Positions 1 to 13,140 are shown, numbered from the stretch's first letter. The stretch is DNA of 64,000 bases from Loripinus fragilis (GCA_964019695.1 OZ026515.1:75941144-76005143), one strand, 5' to 3'. The notes: generated by a model not told the origin, from the sequence alone. Numbers and translations are program-made.

Positions 1-339
1 AAATAACCTTGTTATTCGAAAGAATACAATGAGTATTTGATGGATATAAATTGATCATTCACATACCCTTGAGATTGCAGAAATGACAGATAAATCAATT
101 CATAAAAACACAATTTGAGGGATGTGCTGGTAAATACTGTTGCAAGCTATATATAGATTGTTCCTGAGTAAAGTACCAAATTATGTTTTTTTTCATGAAT
201 GCAACATTGCACATTTGCTAATGTAAGTCCATTGAGTTCATTCGAAATCATCGAGCCCTGTTAGGGCAGCTAATGGGAAAGTCATAAATCTTAAGTCCGT
301 AACTTAATCACATGTCACAAAGCAGATGGGAGATTTTTC

Positions 340-800
340 ATGTCAGTCAAATCATCAGTCTATCAGTCTACTACTTTCATGTCTGCTCCATATCTCCTGA
401 ACCCTTTGAGTGATTATCATCTAACTTTCCTCAAATAATCCTCAGTAAGATGGTATGTGGTTTGCCCCTGATTCAGCTACCCAGTCTCAAGGTCACAGTT
501 CTAGGTCATAGGATTTACCCTCGAATTTTGTTTCTGCTCCATATCTCCTGAACCTTTAGAATTATTCTCATTAGACTTCACTCAAATATTCCCCTCATCA
601 AGATGGTTTGCAGAAATCATGACTTGGCAGATAGACTCAAGGTCAAGGTCATACTTCAAGGTCTTGGGATTTACCCTTCAATTTGATGTTGGCTCATTAT
701 ATCCCCTTTGAATGATTTTCATTAAACTTCATTCAAATGTTCTCCTCAGTGCATGAATCAGCTACCCATACTGGAGGTCACACTTCAAGGTCAAAAGATT
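340..800. repeat. Degenerate ~160-bp tandem repeats rich in AGGTCA
   Basis: Three diverged repeats, each running CTCCATATCTCCTGAACC, then a CTTCACTCAAAT-like segment, then CAAGGTCA and GGATTTACCCTTGAATTT. They recur in the same place in every unit of array 1. The block matches a repeat style I associate with bivalve genomes; that association is from memory. It contains TCAAGGTCAAGGTCA at 637-651. Confidence 0.75.
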
Positions 801-1164
801 CTGTTGGCGGAGTTTTAGCTATCTTCCAGACTGCTGTCTTGATAACTAAAAGACTAAGCTGTTCAGGGCATTTGTTGTCTAACTCAGTTGAAGTTGTACT
901 ACATTCACAAGTTCCAGTCATTTTACCTTTTACCACATTTCATTTTCTCCCTTAAATATTCTTAGCATGTACCACATCAGAAATTCTCACTTCATTACTG
1001 TTAAGATAAAACTGTACCATATTTATTCCTTACACATAAGTACTTTTTGGTTTGATTTGTACAACATTGAATTTCTTGCTTAGGTACTCTACAAATTACC
1101 AGGTCTGCAGATAACAGTGTGTTCCTGAAAATTATTTTACTTATTTCTCAACCAAAGCATTTTG

Positions 1165-1845
1165 TTGTTGGGTTCTTCTCAACAGCTGATTGTTACACTA
1201 TCAATGCCTTTCATAGAACTGCTTCTTTTCAACAGCTGACTGTTACATTATCAATGTCTTGGACAAGTTCATAGAACCGCTTCTTTTCAACAGCTGATTG
1301 TTACACTATCAATGCCTTAGACAAGTTCATAGAACTGTTTCTTTTCAACAGCTGATTGTGTTACATTATCAATGTCTTGGACAAGTTTGTAGAATATTGT
1401 TTCCTCTCTACAGCTGATCCTTACACTATCAAGGTCTTAGACAAGTTCAAAGAATTGTTTCTTCTCAACAGCTTCCGTACAAAGTCAATGTTATGGACAC
1501 ACATAGAATTGTTTCTGATCAACAGCTGATCCTAACTTTATCAATGTTTTGGACAGGTACATAGAATTGTTTCCTCTCAGCAGTTTCCTTACCCTTCCAA
1601 TGTCTGAAAAGATAGTTGTTTCCTAAAAACAGCTACTTTACACTATCATTGTCTTGGACAAGGCCATAGAATTATTTACTCTCAACAGCTGATCCTTACA
1701 CTATAACTGTCTTGGGCATTTAAGTTCATGGAATTGTTTCCTCTAAACAGCTTTTAATAACACTATCAATGTCTTGGACAAGAATAAAGAATTCTTTCCT
1801 CTCAACAGCTGATCCATCCATACAATACATGCTTGGTGAATGTCT
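1165..1845. repeat. Degenerate ~60-bp minisatellite
   Basis: About eleven diverged copies of a unit with the pieces TTCATAGAATTGTTTC, CTCAACAGCTGATC, TTACACTATCAATG and TCTTGGACAAG. Two more degraded copies lie at about 2100-2200, after hairpin A. The block is present in all five array units, so it predates the 4.37-kb amplification. Confidence 0.85.
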
Positions 1846-1980
1846 TTGATAAGTCCAAAGTGTTGTTGTTTCTTCTTACCATAAGAATGTCTTTCAAATT
1901 GGCTAGATTGCAGATTTCATTGCAATAGCTTAAATCTTCGGCCATATATCCAGATAAGGAAATTTATCTCATCAATTTAA

Positions 1981-2049
1981 ACATGTGTTTTGGGTGCTCA
2001 AAGGAACCGTCTCATTGTGACAGTTGTTTTGAGTACCCACAACATATGT
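1981..2049. repeat. Hairpin A, 69-bp near-perfect palindrome
   Basis: The left arm ACATGTGTTTTGGGTGCTC and the right arm GAGTACCCACAACATATGT pair across a centre at about 2015, with only a few mismatches along 34-bp arms. The inner arm reads AAAGGAACCGTCTCA against TGACAGTTGTTTT. Other copies: 6351-6419, 10749-10817, 15150-15218 and 20807-20875. It has no coding frame of note; a 74-codon frame in units 3 and 4 only reads through it. Related hairpins lie at 16398-16465 and 16492-16559 inside the unit 4 transposon. Confidence 0.92.
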
Positions 2050-2340
2050 TTTGGTTGAGAAAGAAAGAAAAAAGTTTCAAAAACACACTCTTATCTGGAG
2101 GCCTGATAGGCTTTCAAGACCTAGGACAAGCTCATAGAATTGCTTTCTTGTAACAGTTTCATTGTCTTAGGATTGAAGAATTGTTTCCTCATAACAGATT
2201 TGTTTAAGTAGGATAGAAAATATCAAAGTGAAAAATGCTTCTTGATATGCATGGTAAACAGGATAAATGCTGTTTAAAATTAAAAAAGGTTGTAGAAAAG
2301 TTTGCAATCAATAATTTATTTTCTTACTCCTCAACCAAAA

Positions 2341-2405
2341 ATATGTTATGGTTACTCAAAAGAGTCATGTCAGTGAGACAGTTCTTTTGAGTACCCTTAA
2401 CATAT
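2341..2405. repeat. Hairpin B, related 65-bp palindrome
   Basis: The left arm ATATGTTATGGTTACTCAAA pairs with the right arm TTTGAGTACCCTTAACATAT. The inner motif GTGAGACAGTTCTTTTGAGT is the same as in hairpin A, so A and B are members of one family. Copies: 6711-6775, 11110-11174, 15510-15574, and a broken one at about 21165-21215. Just right of A is TTTTGGTTGAG and just left of B is CTCAACCAAAA, so the two hairpins face each other as an inverted pair about 290 bp apart. Confidence 0.9.
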
Positions 2406-2567
2406 GTGAAAATTAATGGGTAGAAAATAATTTGAATTTTTTCTTTGAAACAAGATTGTCCTAACACTTTACTCCATAGGCTATTTTGAGATCATGAGAT
2501 CATTTTCTATTTTGAGACAACATTGAAAAAATTCAAGGAAGAATTAAGTTAAGTTTTGAATTCTTTT

Positions 2568-2632
2568 AAAATATTATGGAAAATGAAGCATTTGCTCCAA
2601 AAGAGCAAATGCTCCATTTTCCATAATATTTT
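2568..2632. repeat. Hairpin C, 65-bp palindrome
   Basis: The arms AAAATATTATGGAAAATG and CATTTTCCATAATATTTT close around AAGCATTTGCTC and GAGCAAATGCTC, with one mismatch over about 30 bp and a loop of a few bases. Other copies: 6938-7002, 11337-11401 and 15737-15801. A related copy outside the regular array at 21517-21581 lies in opposite orientation. Its flank CTTTTGAAATACC is the inverse of GGTATTTCAAAAG beside the array copies, so the repeat extends beyond the hairpin. Confidence 0.92.
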
Positions 2633-4002
2633 CAAATCCATGGTATTTCAAAAGCGTCAAAAGGCACTATTGATAAGTTAGGGGTCTTTCATGCAAACCA
2701 AATATCTATGTTTCTTGATCCACATCTGAATTGAGGGTGAGGTTGGCGCCGTTTAACCGGTTTAAGCCCTTCAGTAAAATATTTTACTGACCGTTCCAAG
2801 GCGGTACTTCTTTTGTTGATCTTTTATGTTTTTGTTCTGTCTTGTGTATGCTATGTCTTTGTGTGCATCTGTTTATATGTGCTTTGTGGTCACCTGCTGG
2901 GAAAGGGCTGACCTCTTGGCTCTCGTTTTTGGTGTCTAAATGTGATTTTATCACTTTCCCATTGGTATCCTGGGTCAGGTGTGGACTTATTTTGTATCGA
3001 TTCCTGATCTTTGCACCCTTACTTACTTAAATGTATCAATTTTCTTCATATTTTGTGCAAGCTCCTTCAAGTGTAATAACTATGGAACTGTGTACATTGT
3101 AGGCTTTCAGTGATTCCTCAAACATGTTTTTCTGGCCTTCTAAATATGCTTCCTTATCCTATATATCCTTTTCTCATGATCATATAAATTAATTGCTTAT
3201 TAATCCATATTTCACTATGTTATGTACGTATTATTAGTAGCATGCTGTTACCATCTATAATGAAGGGCATTTAGTAAATGTGCATCATTCTATAACATCA
3301 CCCCTTTTGCACTCAGGTCACAAGAAATTGGTCCATCCTGAATGCAATAGGGTAAATTAAGGTAATTCTGAGTTCAGATTAGATCCAGAACATAACATGG
3401 AGTTTTAAGTTGAACAACTATGTTACCCCAAGTGTTGTTTGTCATCAGCATAGTGTAGTGCTGATTTTAATTCTGTTTGAGCAAAATTAAGTTATGGAAC
3501 CTGTGAGTTCTTCCTGCATCCTTGTGTTCATACAAGGAACCAACTGTCTGATTAATTTTGTGCACTTTTCTCAAATTGTTGAGCAATTATGAATGGATTT
3601 TCTGTCCCAGTTGAAAAAAACTACACTGTCACTTCTGCGACAAAATATTGCATCAAATTTCTCATATGTATATAGGCACTTTGGTCAAAGGGACCTAAGA
3701 CATTTTTTTTCAATTATTTTAGTAAATATTATTGTTTGATTTTTTCATCAGAATAACAAGGGTTTTTTGACCAACATGACCCCCATGCTTGGGGCCTTGG
3801 AAGGCTGATGTGCTTTCCATTGGTAATTCTCATGAACAGACTCAATGAAACAGAGTCTGCTGTTTAATGTTAAATATTGTAGGATCTCTCTTTTTCTGAG
3901 GGACTCCTTTTTGACAGATCATTTTGAAATTTATTTTCTCTGACTGATGCATAATTTCATTAGCTGATTTTTCTTATTTTTAAATTTTTCTTTTGATGTA
4001 AT

Positions 4003-4193
4003 GCTTTTTATTTTTTTTAGTTGAAACTTTCTCCTTGTCAACAACTTTTCAGTCATGTCTGGGCGTTTCCTGGGTAGAACCAGTACTAAGCACACGATTA
4101 ATTGTCTTGCTCAAGGACAAAACATATTGCATCTGGTGAGGCTCGGACCAGCGACCTCAAGTCAGTCACTCTCCCACTGAGCCACTGCACACC
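4003..4193 (-). mobile_element. Old tRNA-derived SINE, minus strand (in every array 1 unit)
   Basis: Read on the minus strand from 4193, it has an A-box-like GTGGCTCAGTGGGAGAGTG and a B-box-like GGTCCGAGCC. It continues with CCTCACCAGATGC, TCCTTGAGCAAGAC, TTAGTACTGGTTCTACCCAG and ACTGAAAAGTTGTTGAC. This is the same order as the better preserved copies at 22,895 and 31,764. The 3' tail has decayed into A/T-rich sequence. Other copies: about 8374-8563, 12772-12961 and 18427-18616. It was in the unit before the array expanded. Confidence 0.82.
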
Positions 4194-4371
4194 TTGGATT
4201 TTATTTTGGAATACCTGATATATATTGTTACTTGAATCACACTTTTCCTTTTCAATATCATTTAATCTGTCTTAACTAAAATTTGTTTGTTTTCTTTTTT
4301 TTTCTTTATTTTTCTTTTGTTTAATTGTATTTATAAAGCAAAATGTTTTAAATTTTAAGAGTTAGGTTCTT

Positions 4372-7300
4372 AAATAACCTTGTTATTCGAAAGAATACAA
4401 TGAGTATTTGATGGATATAAATTGATCATTCACATACCCTTGAGATTGCAGAAATGACAGATAAATCAATTCATAAAAACACAATTTGAGGGATGTGCTG
4501 GTAAATACTGTTGCAAGCTATATATAGATTGTTCCTGAGTAAAGTACCAAATTATGTTTTTTTCATGAATGCAACATTGCACATTTGCTAATGTAAGTCA
4601 ATTGAGTTCATTCGAAATCATCGAGCCCTGTTAGGGCAGCTAATGGGAAAGTCATAAATCTTAAGTCCGTAACTTAATCACATGTCACAAAGCAGATGGG
4701 AGATTTTTCATGTCAGTCAAATCATCAGTCTATCAGTCTACTACTTTCATGTCTGCTCCATATCTCCTGAACCCTTTGAGTGATTATCATCTAACTTTCC
4801 TCAAATAATCCTCAGTAAGATGGTATGTGGTTTGCCCCTGATTCAGCTACCCAGTCTCAAGGTCACAGTTCTAGGTCATAGGATTTACCCTTGAATTTTG
4901 TTTCTGCTCCATATCTCCTGAACCTTTAGAATTATTCTCATTAGACTTCACTCAAATATTCCCCTCATCAAGATGGTTTGCAGAAATCATGACTTGGCAG
5001 ATAGACTCAAGGTCAAGGTCATACTTCAAGGTCTTGGGATTTACCCTTCAATTTGGTGTTGGCTCATTATATCCCCTTTGAATGATTTTCATTAAACTTC
5101 ATTCAAATGTTCTCCTCAGTGCATGAATCAGCTACCCATACTGGAGGTCACACTTCAAGGTCAAAAGATTCTGTTGGCGGAGTTTTAGCTATCTTCCAGA
5201 CTGCTGTCTTGATAACTAAAAGACTAAGCTGTTCAGGGCATTTGTTGTCTAACTCAGTTGAAGTTGTACTACATTCACAAGTTCCAGTCATTTTACCTTT
5301 TACCACATTTCATTTTCTCCCTTAAATATTCTTAGCATGTACCACATCAGAAATTCTCACTTCATTACTGTTAAGATAAAACTGTACCATATTTATTCCT
5401 TACACATAAGTACTTTTTGGTTTGATTTGTACAACATTGAATTTCTTGCTTAGGTACTCTACAAATTACCAGGTCTGCAGATAACAGTGTGTTCCTGAAA
5501 ATTATTTTACTTATTTCTCAACCAAAGCATTTTGTTGTTGGGTTCTTCTCAACAGCTGATTGTTACACTATCAATGCCTTTCATAGAACTGCTTCTTTTC
5601 AACAGCTGACTGTTACATTATCAATGTCTTGGACAAGTTCATAGAACCGCTTCTTTTCAACAGCTGATTGTTACACTATCAATGCCTTAGACAAGTTCAT
5701 AGAACTGTTTCTTTTCAACAGCTGATTGTGTTACATTATCAATGTCTTGGACAAGTTTGTAGAATATTGTTTCCTCTCTACAGCTGATCCTTACACTATC
5801 AAGGTCTTAGACAAGTTCAAAGAATTGTTTCTTCTCAACAGCTTCCGTACAAAGTCAATGTTATGGACACACATAGAATTGTTTCTGATCAACAGCTGAT
5901 CCTAACTTTATCAATGTTTTGGACAGGTACATAGAATTGTTTCCTCTCAGCAGTTTCCTTACCCTTCCAATGTCTGAAAAGATAGTTGTTTCCTAAAAAC
6001 AGCTACTTTACACTATCATTGTCTTGGACAAGGCCATAGAATTATTTACTCTCAACAGCTGATCCTTACACTATAACTGTCTTGGGCATTTAAGTTCATG
6101 GAATTGTTTCCTCTAAACAGCTTTTAATAACACTATCAATGTCTTGGACAAGAATAAAGAACTCTTTCCTCTCAACAGCTGATCCATCCATACAATACAT
6201 GCTTGGTGAATGTCTTTGATAAGTCCAAAGTGTTGTTGTTTCTTCTTACCATAAGAATGTCTTTCAAATTGGCTAGATTGCAGATTTCATTGCAATAGCT
6301 TAAATCTTAGGCCATATATCCAGATAAGGAAATTTATCTCATCAATTTAAACATGTGTTTTGGGTGCTCAAAGGAACCGTCTCATTGTGACAGTTCTTTT
6401 GAGTACCCACAACATATGTTTTGGTTGAGAAAGAAAGAAAAAAGTTTCAAAAACACACTCTTATCTGGAGGCCTGATAGGCTTTCAAGACCTAGGACAAG
6501 CTCATAGAATTGCTTTCTTGTAACAGCTTCATTGTCTTAGGATTGAAGAATTGTTTCCTCATAACAGATGTGTTTAAGTAGGATAGAAAATACCAAAGTG
6601 AAAAATGCTTCTTGATATGCATGGTAAACAGGATAAATGCTGTTTAAAATTAAAAAAGGTTGTAGAAAAGTTTGCAATCAATAATTTATTTTCTTACTCC
6701 TCAACCAAAAATATGTTATGGTTACTCAAAAGAGTCATGTCAGTGAGACAGTTCTTTTGAGTACCCTTAACATATGTGAAAATTAATGGGTAGAAAATAA
6801 TTTGAATTTTTTCTTTGAAACAAGATTGTCCTAACACTTTACTCCATAGGCTATTTTGAGATCATGAGATCATTTTCTATTTTGAGACAACATTGAAAAA
6901 ATTCAAGGAAGAATTAAGTTAATTTTTGAATTCTTTTAAAATATTATGGAAAATGAAGCATTTGCTCCAAAAGAGCAAATGCTCCATTTTCCATAATATT
7001 TTCAAATCCATGGTATTTCAAAAGCGTCAAAAGGCACTATTGATAAGTTAGGGGTCTTTCATGCAAACCAAATATCTATGTTTCTTGATCCACATCTGAA
7101 TTGAGGGTGAGGTTGGCGCCGTTTAACCGGTTTAAGCCCTTCAGTAAAATATTTTACTGACCGTTCCAAGGCGGTACTTCTTTTGTTGATCTTTTATGTT
7201 TTTGTTCTGTCTTGTGTATGCTATGTCTTTGTGTGCATCTGTTTATATGTGCTTTGTGGTCACCTGCTGGGAAAGGGCTGACCTCTTGGCTCTCGTTTTT

Positions 7301-8741
7301 GGTGTCTAAATGTGATTTTATCACTTTCCCATTGGTATCCTGGGTCAGGTGTGGACTTATTTTGTATCGATTCCTGATCTTTGCACCCTTACTTACTTAA
7401 ATGTATCAATTTTCTTCATATTTTGTGCAAGCTCCTTCAAGTGTAATAACTATGGAACTGTGTACATTGTAGGCTTTCAGTGATTCCTCAAACATGTTTT
7501 TCTGGCCTTCTAAATATGCTTCCTTATCCTATATATCCTTTTCTCATGATCATATAAATTAATTGCTTATTAATCCATATTTCACTATGTTATGTACGTA
7601 TTATTAGTAGCATGCTGTTACCATCTATAATGAAGGGCATTTAGTAAATGTGCATCATTCTATAACATCACCCCTTTTGCACTCAGGTCACAAGAAATTG
7701 GTCCATCCTGAATGCAATAGGGTAAATTAAGGTAATTCTGAGTTCAGATTAGATCCAGAACATAACATGGAGTTTTAAGTTGAACAACTATGTTACCCCA
7801 AGTGTTGTTTGTCATCAGCATAGTGTAGTGCTGATTTTAATTCTGTTTGAGCAAAATTAAGTTATGGAACCTGTGAGTTCTTCCTGCATCCTTGTGTTCA
7901 TACAAGGAACCAACTGTCTGATTAATTTTGTGCACTTTTCTCAAATTGTTGAGCAATTATGAATGGATTTTCTGTCCCAGTTGAAAAAAACTACACTGTC
8001 ACTTCTGCGACAAAATATTGCATCAAATTTCTCATATGTATATAGGCACTTTGGTCAAAGGGACCTAAGACATTTTTTTTCAATTATTTTAGTAAATATT
8101 ATTGTTTGATTTTTTCATCAGAATAACAAGGGTTTTTTGACCAACATGACCCCCATGCTTGGGGCCTTGGAAGGCTGATGTGCTTTCCATTGGTAATTCT
8201 CATGAACAGACTCAATGAAACAGAGTCTGCTGTTTAATGTTAAATATTGTAGGATCTCTCTTTTTCTGAGGGACTCCTTTTTGACAGATCATTTTGAAAT
8301 TTATTTTCTCTGACTGATGCATAATTTCATTAGCTGATTTTTCTTATTTTTAAATTTTTCTTTTGATGTAATGCTTTTTATTTTTTTTAGTTGAAACTTT
8401 CTCCTTGTCAACAACTTTTCAGTCATGTCTGGGCGTTTCCTGGGTAGAACCAGTACTAAGCACACGATTAATTGTCTTGCTCAAGGACAAAACATATTGC
8501 ATCTGGTGAGGCTCGGACCAGCGACCTCAAGTCAGTCACTCTCCCACTGAGCCACTGCACACCTTGGATTTTATTTTGGAATACCTGATATATATTGTTA
8601 CTTGAATCACACTTTTCCTTTTCAATATCATTTAATCTGTCTTAACTAAAATTTGTTTGTTTTCTTTTTTTTTCTTTATTTTTCTTTTGTTTAATTGTAT
8701 TTATAAAGCAAAATGTTTTAAATTTTAAGAGTTAGGTTCTT
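4372..8741. repeat. Array 1, unit 2
   Basis: Nearly identical to unit 1. Hairpin A is at 6351-6419, B at 6711-6775, C at 6938-7002, and the minus-strand SINE at about 8374-8563. Differences from unit 1 are scattered point changes plus one length change in a T run near 4561. Confidence 0.95.
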
Positions 8742-11700
8742 AAATAACCTTGTTATTCAAAAGAATACAATGAGTATTTGATGGATATAAATTGATCATT
8801 CACATACCCTTGAGATTGCAGAAATGACAGATAAATCAATTCATAAAAACACAATTTGAGGGATGTGCTGGTAAATACTGTTGCAAGCTATATATAGATT
8901 GTTCCTGAGTAAAGTACCAAATTATGTTTTTTTCATGAATGCAACATTGCACATTTGCTAAAGTAAGTCCATTGAGTTCATTCGAAATCATCGAGCCCTG
9001 TTAGGGCAGCTAATGGGAAAGTCATAAATCTTAAGTCCGTAACTTAATCACATGTCACAAAGCAGATGGGAGATTTTTCATGTCAGTCAAATCATCAGTC
9101 TATCAGTCTACTACTTTCATGTCTGCTCCATATCTCCTGAACCCTTTGAGTGATTATCATCTAACTTTCCTCAAATAATCCTCAGTAAGATGGTATGTGG
9201 TTTGCCCCTGATTCAGCTACCCAGTCTCAAGGTCACAGTTCTAGGTCATAGGATTTACCCTCGAATTTTGTTTCTGCTCCATATCTCCTGAACCTTTAGA
9301 ATTATTCTCATTAGACTTCACTCAAATATTCCCCTCATCAAGATGGTTTGCAGAAATCATGACTTGGCAGATAGACTCAAGGTCAAGGTCATACTTCAAG
9401 GTCTTGGGATTTACCCTTCAATTTGGTGTTGGCTCATTATATCCCCTTTGAATGATTTTCATTAAACTTCATTCAAATGTTCTCCTCAGTGCATGAATCA
9501 GCTACCCATACTGGAGGTCACACTTCAAGGTCAAAAGATTCTGTTGGCGGAGTTTTAGCTATCTTCCAGACTGCTGTCTTGATAACTAAAAGACTAAGCT
9601 GTTCAGGGCATTTGTTGTCTAACTCAGTTGAAGTTGTACTACATTCACAAGTTCCAGTCATTTTACCTTTTACCACATTTCATTTTCTCCCTTAAATATT
9701 CTTAGCATGTACCACATCAGAAAATCTCACTTCATTACTGTTAAGATAAAACTGTACCATATTTATTCCTTACACATAAGTACTTTTTGGTTTGATTTGT
9801 ACAACATTGAATTCCTTGCTTAGGTACTCTACAAATTACCAGGTCTGCAGATAACAGTGTGTTCCTGAAAATTATTTTACTTATTTCTCAACCAAAGCAT
9901 TTTATTGTTGGGTTCTTCTCAACAGCTGATTGTTACACTATCAATGCCTTTCATAGAACTGCTTCTTTTCAACAGCTGACTGTTACATTATCAATGTCTT
10001 GGACAAGTTCATAGAACCGCTTCTTTTCAACAGCTGATTGTAACACTATCAATGCCTTAGACAAGTTCATAGACCTGTTTCTTTTCAACAGCTGATTGTG
10101 TTACATTATCAATGTCTTGGACAAGTTTGTAGAATATTGGTTCCTCTCTACAGCTGATCCTTACACTATCAAGGTCTTAGACAAGTTCAAAGAATTGTTT
10201 CTTCTCAACAGCTTCCGTACAAAGTCAATGTTATGGACACACATAGAATTGTTTCTGATCAACAGCTGATCCTAACTTTATCGATGTTTTGGACAGGTAC
10301 ATAGAATTGTTTCCTCTCAGCAGTTTCCTTACCCTTCCAATGTCTGAAAAGATAGTTGTTTCCTAAAAACAGCTACTTTACGCTACCATTGTCTTGGACA
10401 AGGCCATAGAATTATTTACTCTCAACAGCTGATCCTTACACTATAACTGTCTTGGGCATTTAATTTCATGGAATTGTTTCCTCTAAACAGCTTTTAATAA
10501 CACTATCAATGTTTTGGACAAGAATAAAGAATTCTTTCCTCTCAACAGCTGATCCATCCATACAATACATGCTTGGTGAATGTCTTTGATAAGTCCAAAG
10601 TGTTGTTGTTTCTTCTTACCATAAGAATGTCTTTCAAATTGGCTAGATTGCAGATTTCATTGCAATAGCTTAAATCTTCGGCCATATATCCAGATAAGGA
10701 AATTTTATTAGCGTAAAGTTGTAATTATTCTCTTAACCATCAATTTAAACATGTGTTTTGGGTGCTCAAAGGAACCGTCTCATTGCGACAGTTCTTTTGA
10801 GTACCCACAACATATGTTTTGGTTGAGAAAGAAAGAAAATAGTTTCAAAAACACACTCTTATCTGGAGGCCTGATAGGCTTTCAAGACCTAGGACAAGCT
10901 CATAGAATTGCTTTCTTGATACAGCTTCATTGTCTTAGGATTGAAGAATTGTTTCCTCATAACAGATGTGTTTAAGTAGGATAGAAAATATCAACAGTGA
11001 AAAATGCTTCTTGATATGCATGGTAAACAGGATAAATGCTGTTTAAAACTAAAAAAGGTTGTAGAAAAGTGTGCAATCAATAATTTATTTTCTTACTCCT
11101 CAACCAAAAATATGTTATGGTTACTCAAAAGAGTCATGTCAGTGAGACAGTTCTTTTGAGTACCCTTAACATATGTGAAAATTAATGGGTAGAAAATAAT
11201 TTGAATTTTTTCTTTGAAACAAGATTGTCCTAACACTTTACTCCATAGGCTATTTTGAGATCATGAGATCATTTTCTATTTTGAGACAACATTGAAAAAA
11301 TTCAAGGAAGAATTAAGTTAAGTTTTGAATTCTTTTAAAATATTATGGAAAATGAAGCATTTGCTCCAAAAGAGCAAATGCTCCATTTTCCATAATATTT
11401 TCAAATCCATGGTATTTCAAAAGCGTCAAAAGGCACTATTGATAAGTTAGGGGTCTTTCATGCAAACCAAATATCTATGTTTCTTGATCCACATCTGAAT
11501 TGAGGGTGAGGTTGGCGCCGTTTAACTGATTTAAGCCCTTCAGTAAAATATTTTACTGACCGTTCCAAGGCGGTACTTCTTTTGTTGATCTTTTATGTTT
11601 TTGTTCTGTCTTGTGTATGCTATGTCTTTGTGTGCATCTGTTTATATGTGCTTTGTGGTCACCTGCTGGGAAAGGGCTGACCTCTTGGCTCTCGTTTTTG

Positions 11701-13140
11701 GTGTCTAAATGTGATTTTATCACTTTCCCATTGGTATCCTGGGTCAGGTGTGGACTTATTTTGTATCGATTCCTGATCTTTGCACCCTTACTTACTTAAA
11801 TGTATCAATTTTCTTCATATTTTGTGCAAGCTCCTTCAAGTGTAGTAACTATGGAACTGTGTACATTATAGGCTTTCAGTGATTCCTCAAACATGTTTTT
11901 CTGGCCTTCTAAATATGCTTCCTTATCCTATATATCCTTTTCTCATGATCATATAATTTAATTGCTTATTAGTCCATATTTCACTATGTTATGTACGTAT
12001 TATTAGTAGCATGCTGTTACCATCTATAATGAAGGGCATTTAGTAAATGTGCATCATTCTATAACATCACTCCTTTTGCACTCAGGTCACAAGAAATTGG
12101 TCCATTCTGAATGCAATAGGGTAAATTAAGGTAATTCTGAGTTCAGATTAGATCCAGAACATAACATGGAGTTTTAAGTTGAACAACTATGTTACCCCAA
12201 GTGTTGTTTGTCATCAGCATAGTGTAGTGCTGATTTTAATTCTGTTTGAGTAAAATTAAGTTATGGAACCTGTGAGTTCTTCCTGCATCCTTGTGTTCAT
12301 ACAAGGAACCAACTGTCTGATTAATTTTGTGCACTTTTCTCAAATTGTTGAGCAATTATGAATGGATTTTCTGTCCCAGTTGAAAAAAACTACACTGTCA
12401 CTTCTGCGACAAAATATTGCATCAAATTTCTCATATGTAATAGGCACTTTGGTCAAAGGGACCTAAGACATTTTTTTTCAATTATTTTAGTAAATATTAT
12501 TGTTTGATTTTTTCATCAGAATAACAAGGGTTTTTGACCAATATGACCCCCATGCTGGGGGCCTTGGAAGGCTGATGTGCTTTCCATTGGTAATTCTCAT
12601 GAACAGACTCAATGAAACAGAGTTTGCTGTTTAATGTTAAATTTTGTAGGATCTCTCTTTTTCTGAGGGACTCCTTTTTGACAGATCATTTTGAAATTTA
12701 TTTTCTCTGACTGATGCATAATTTCATTAGCTGATTTTTCTTATTTTTAAATTTTTCTTTTGATGTAATGCTTTTTTATTTTTTTTAGTTGAAACTTTCT
12801 CCTTGTCAACAACTTTTCAGTCATGTCTGGGCGTTTCCTGGGTAGAACCAGTACTAAGCACAAGATTAATTGTCTTGCTCAAGGACAAAACATATTGCAT
12901 CTGGTGAGGCTCGGACCAGCGACCTCAAGTCAGTCACTCTCCCACTGAGCCACTGCACACCTTGGATTTTATTTTGGAATACCTGATATATATTGTTACT
13001 TGAATCACACTTTTCCTTTTCAATATCATTTAATCTGTCTTAACTAAAAAATTGTTTGTTTTCTTTTTTTTTCTTTATTTTTCTTTTGTTTAATTGTATT
13101 TATAAAGCAAAATGTTTTAAATTTTAAAAGTTAGGTTCTT
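8742..13140. repeat. Array 1, unit 3
   Basis: Carries about 27 bp (near 10,706-10,735, TTAGCGTAAAGTTGTAATTA) that units 1 and 2 lack and units 4 and 5 share in the same place. Hairpin A 10749-10817, B 11110-11174, C 11337-11401, SINE about 12772-12961. It shares further variants with units 4 and 5, such as AAAGTAAGTCC near 8960. Confidence 0.94.

Larger units (their letters stand above)
1..4371. repeat. Array 1, unit 1
   Basis: Complete unit; the boundary is arbitrary because the window starts in phase with it. Order of contents: AGGTCA-rich degenerate repeats (about 340-800), a roughly 60-bp minisatellite (1165-1845), hairpin A (1981-2049), hairpin B (2341-2405), hairpin C (2568-2632), an 18-bp perfect palindrome CAGTAAAATATTTTACTG (2772-2789), and an old minus-strand SINE (about 4003-4193). 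It shares with unit 2 a 27-bp deletion just before hairpin A, so these two are the closest pair; by eye they differ at only about a dozen positions. Confidence 0.95.

Noticed and set aside
737..955. A 72-codon frame conserved in the array 1 units
   Set aside because: Conserved only because the DNA is nearly identical. It lies in the AGGTCA repeat, and unit 4 starts at a different ATG.
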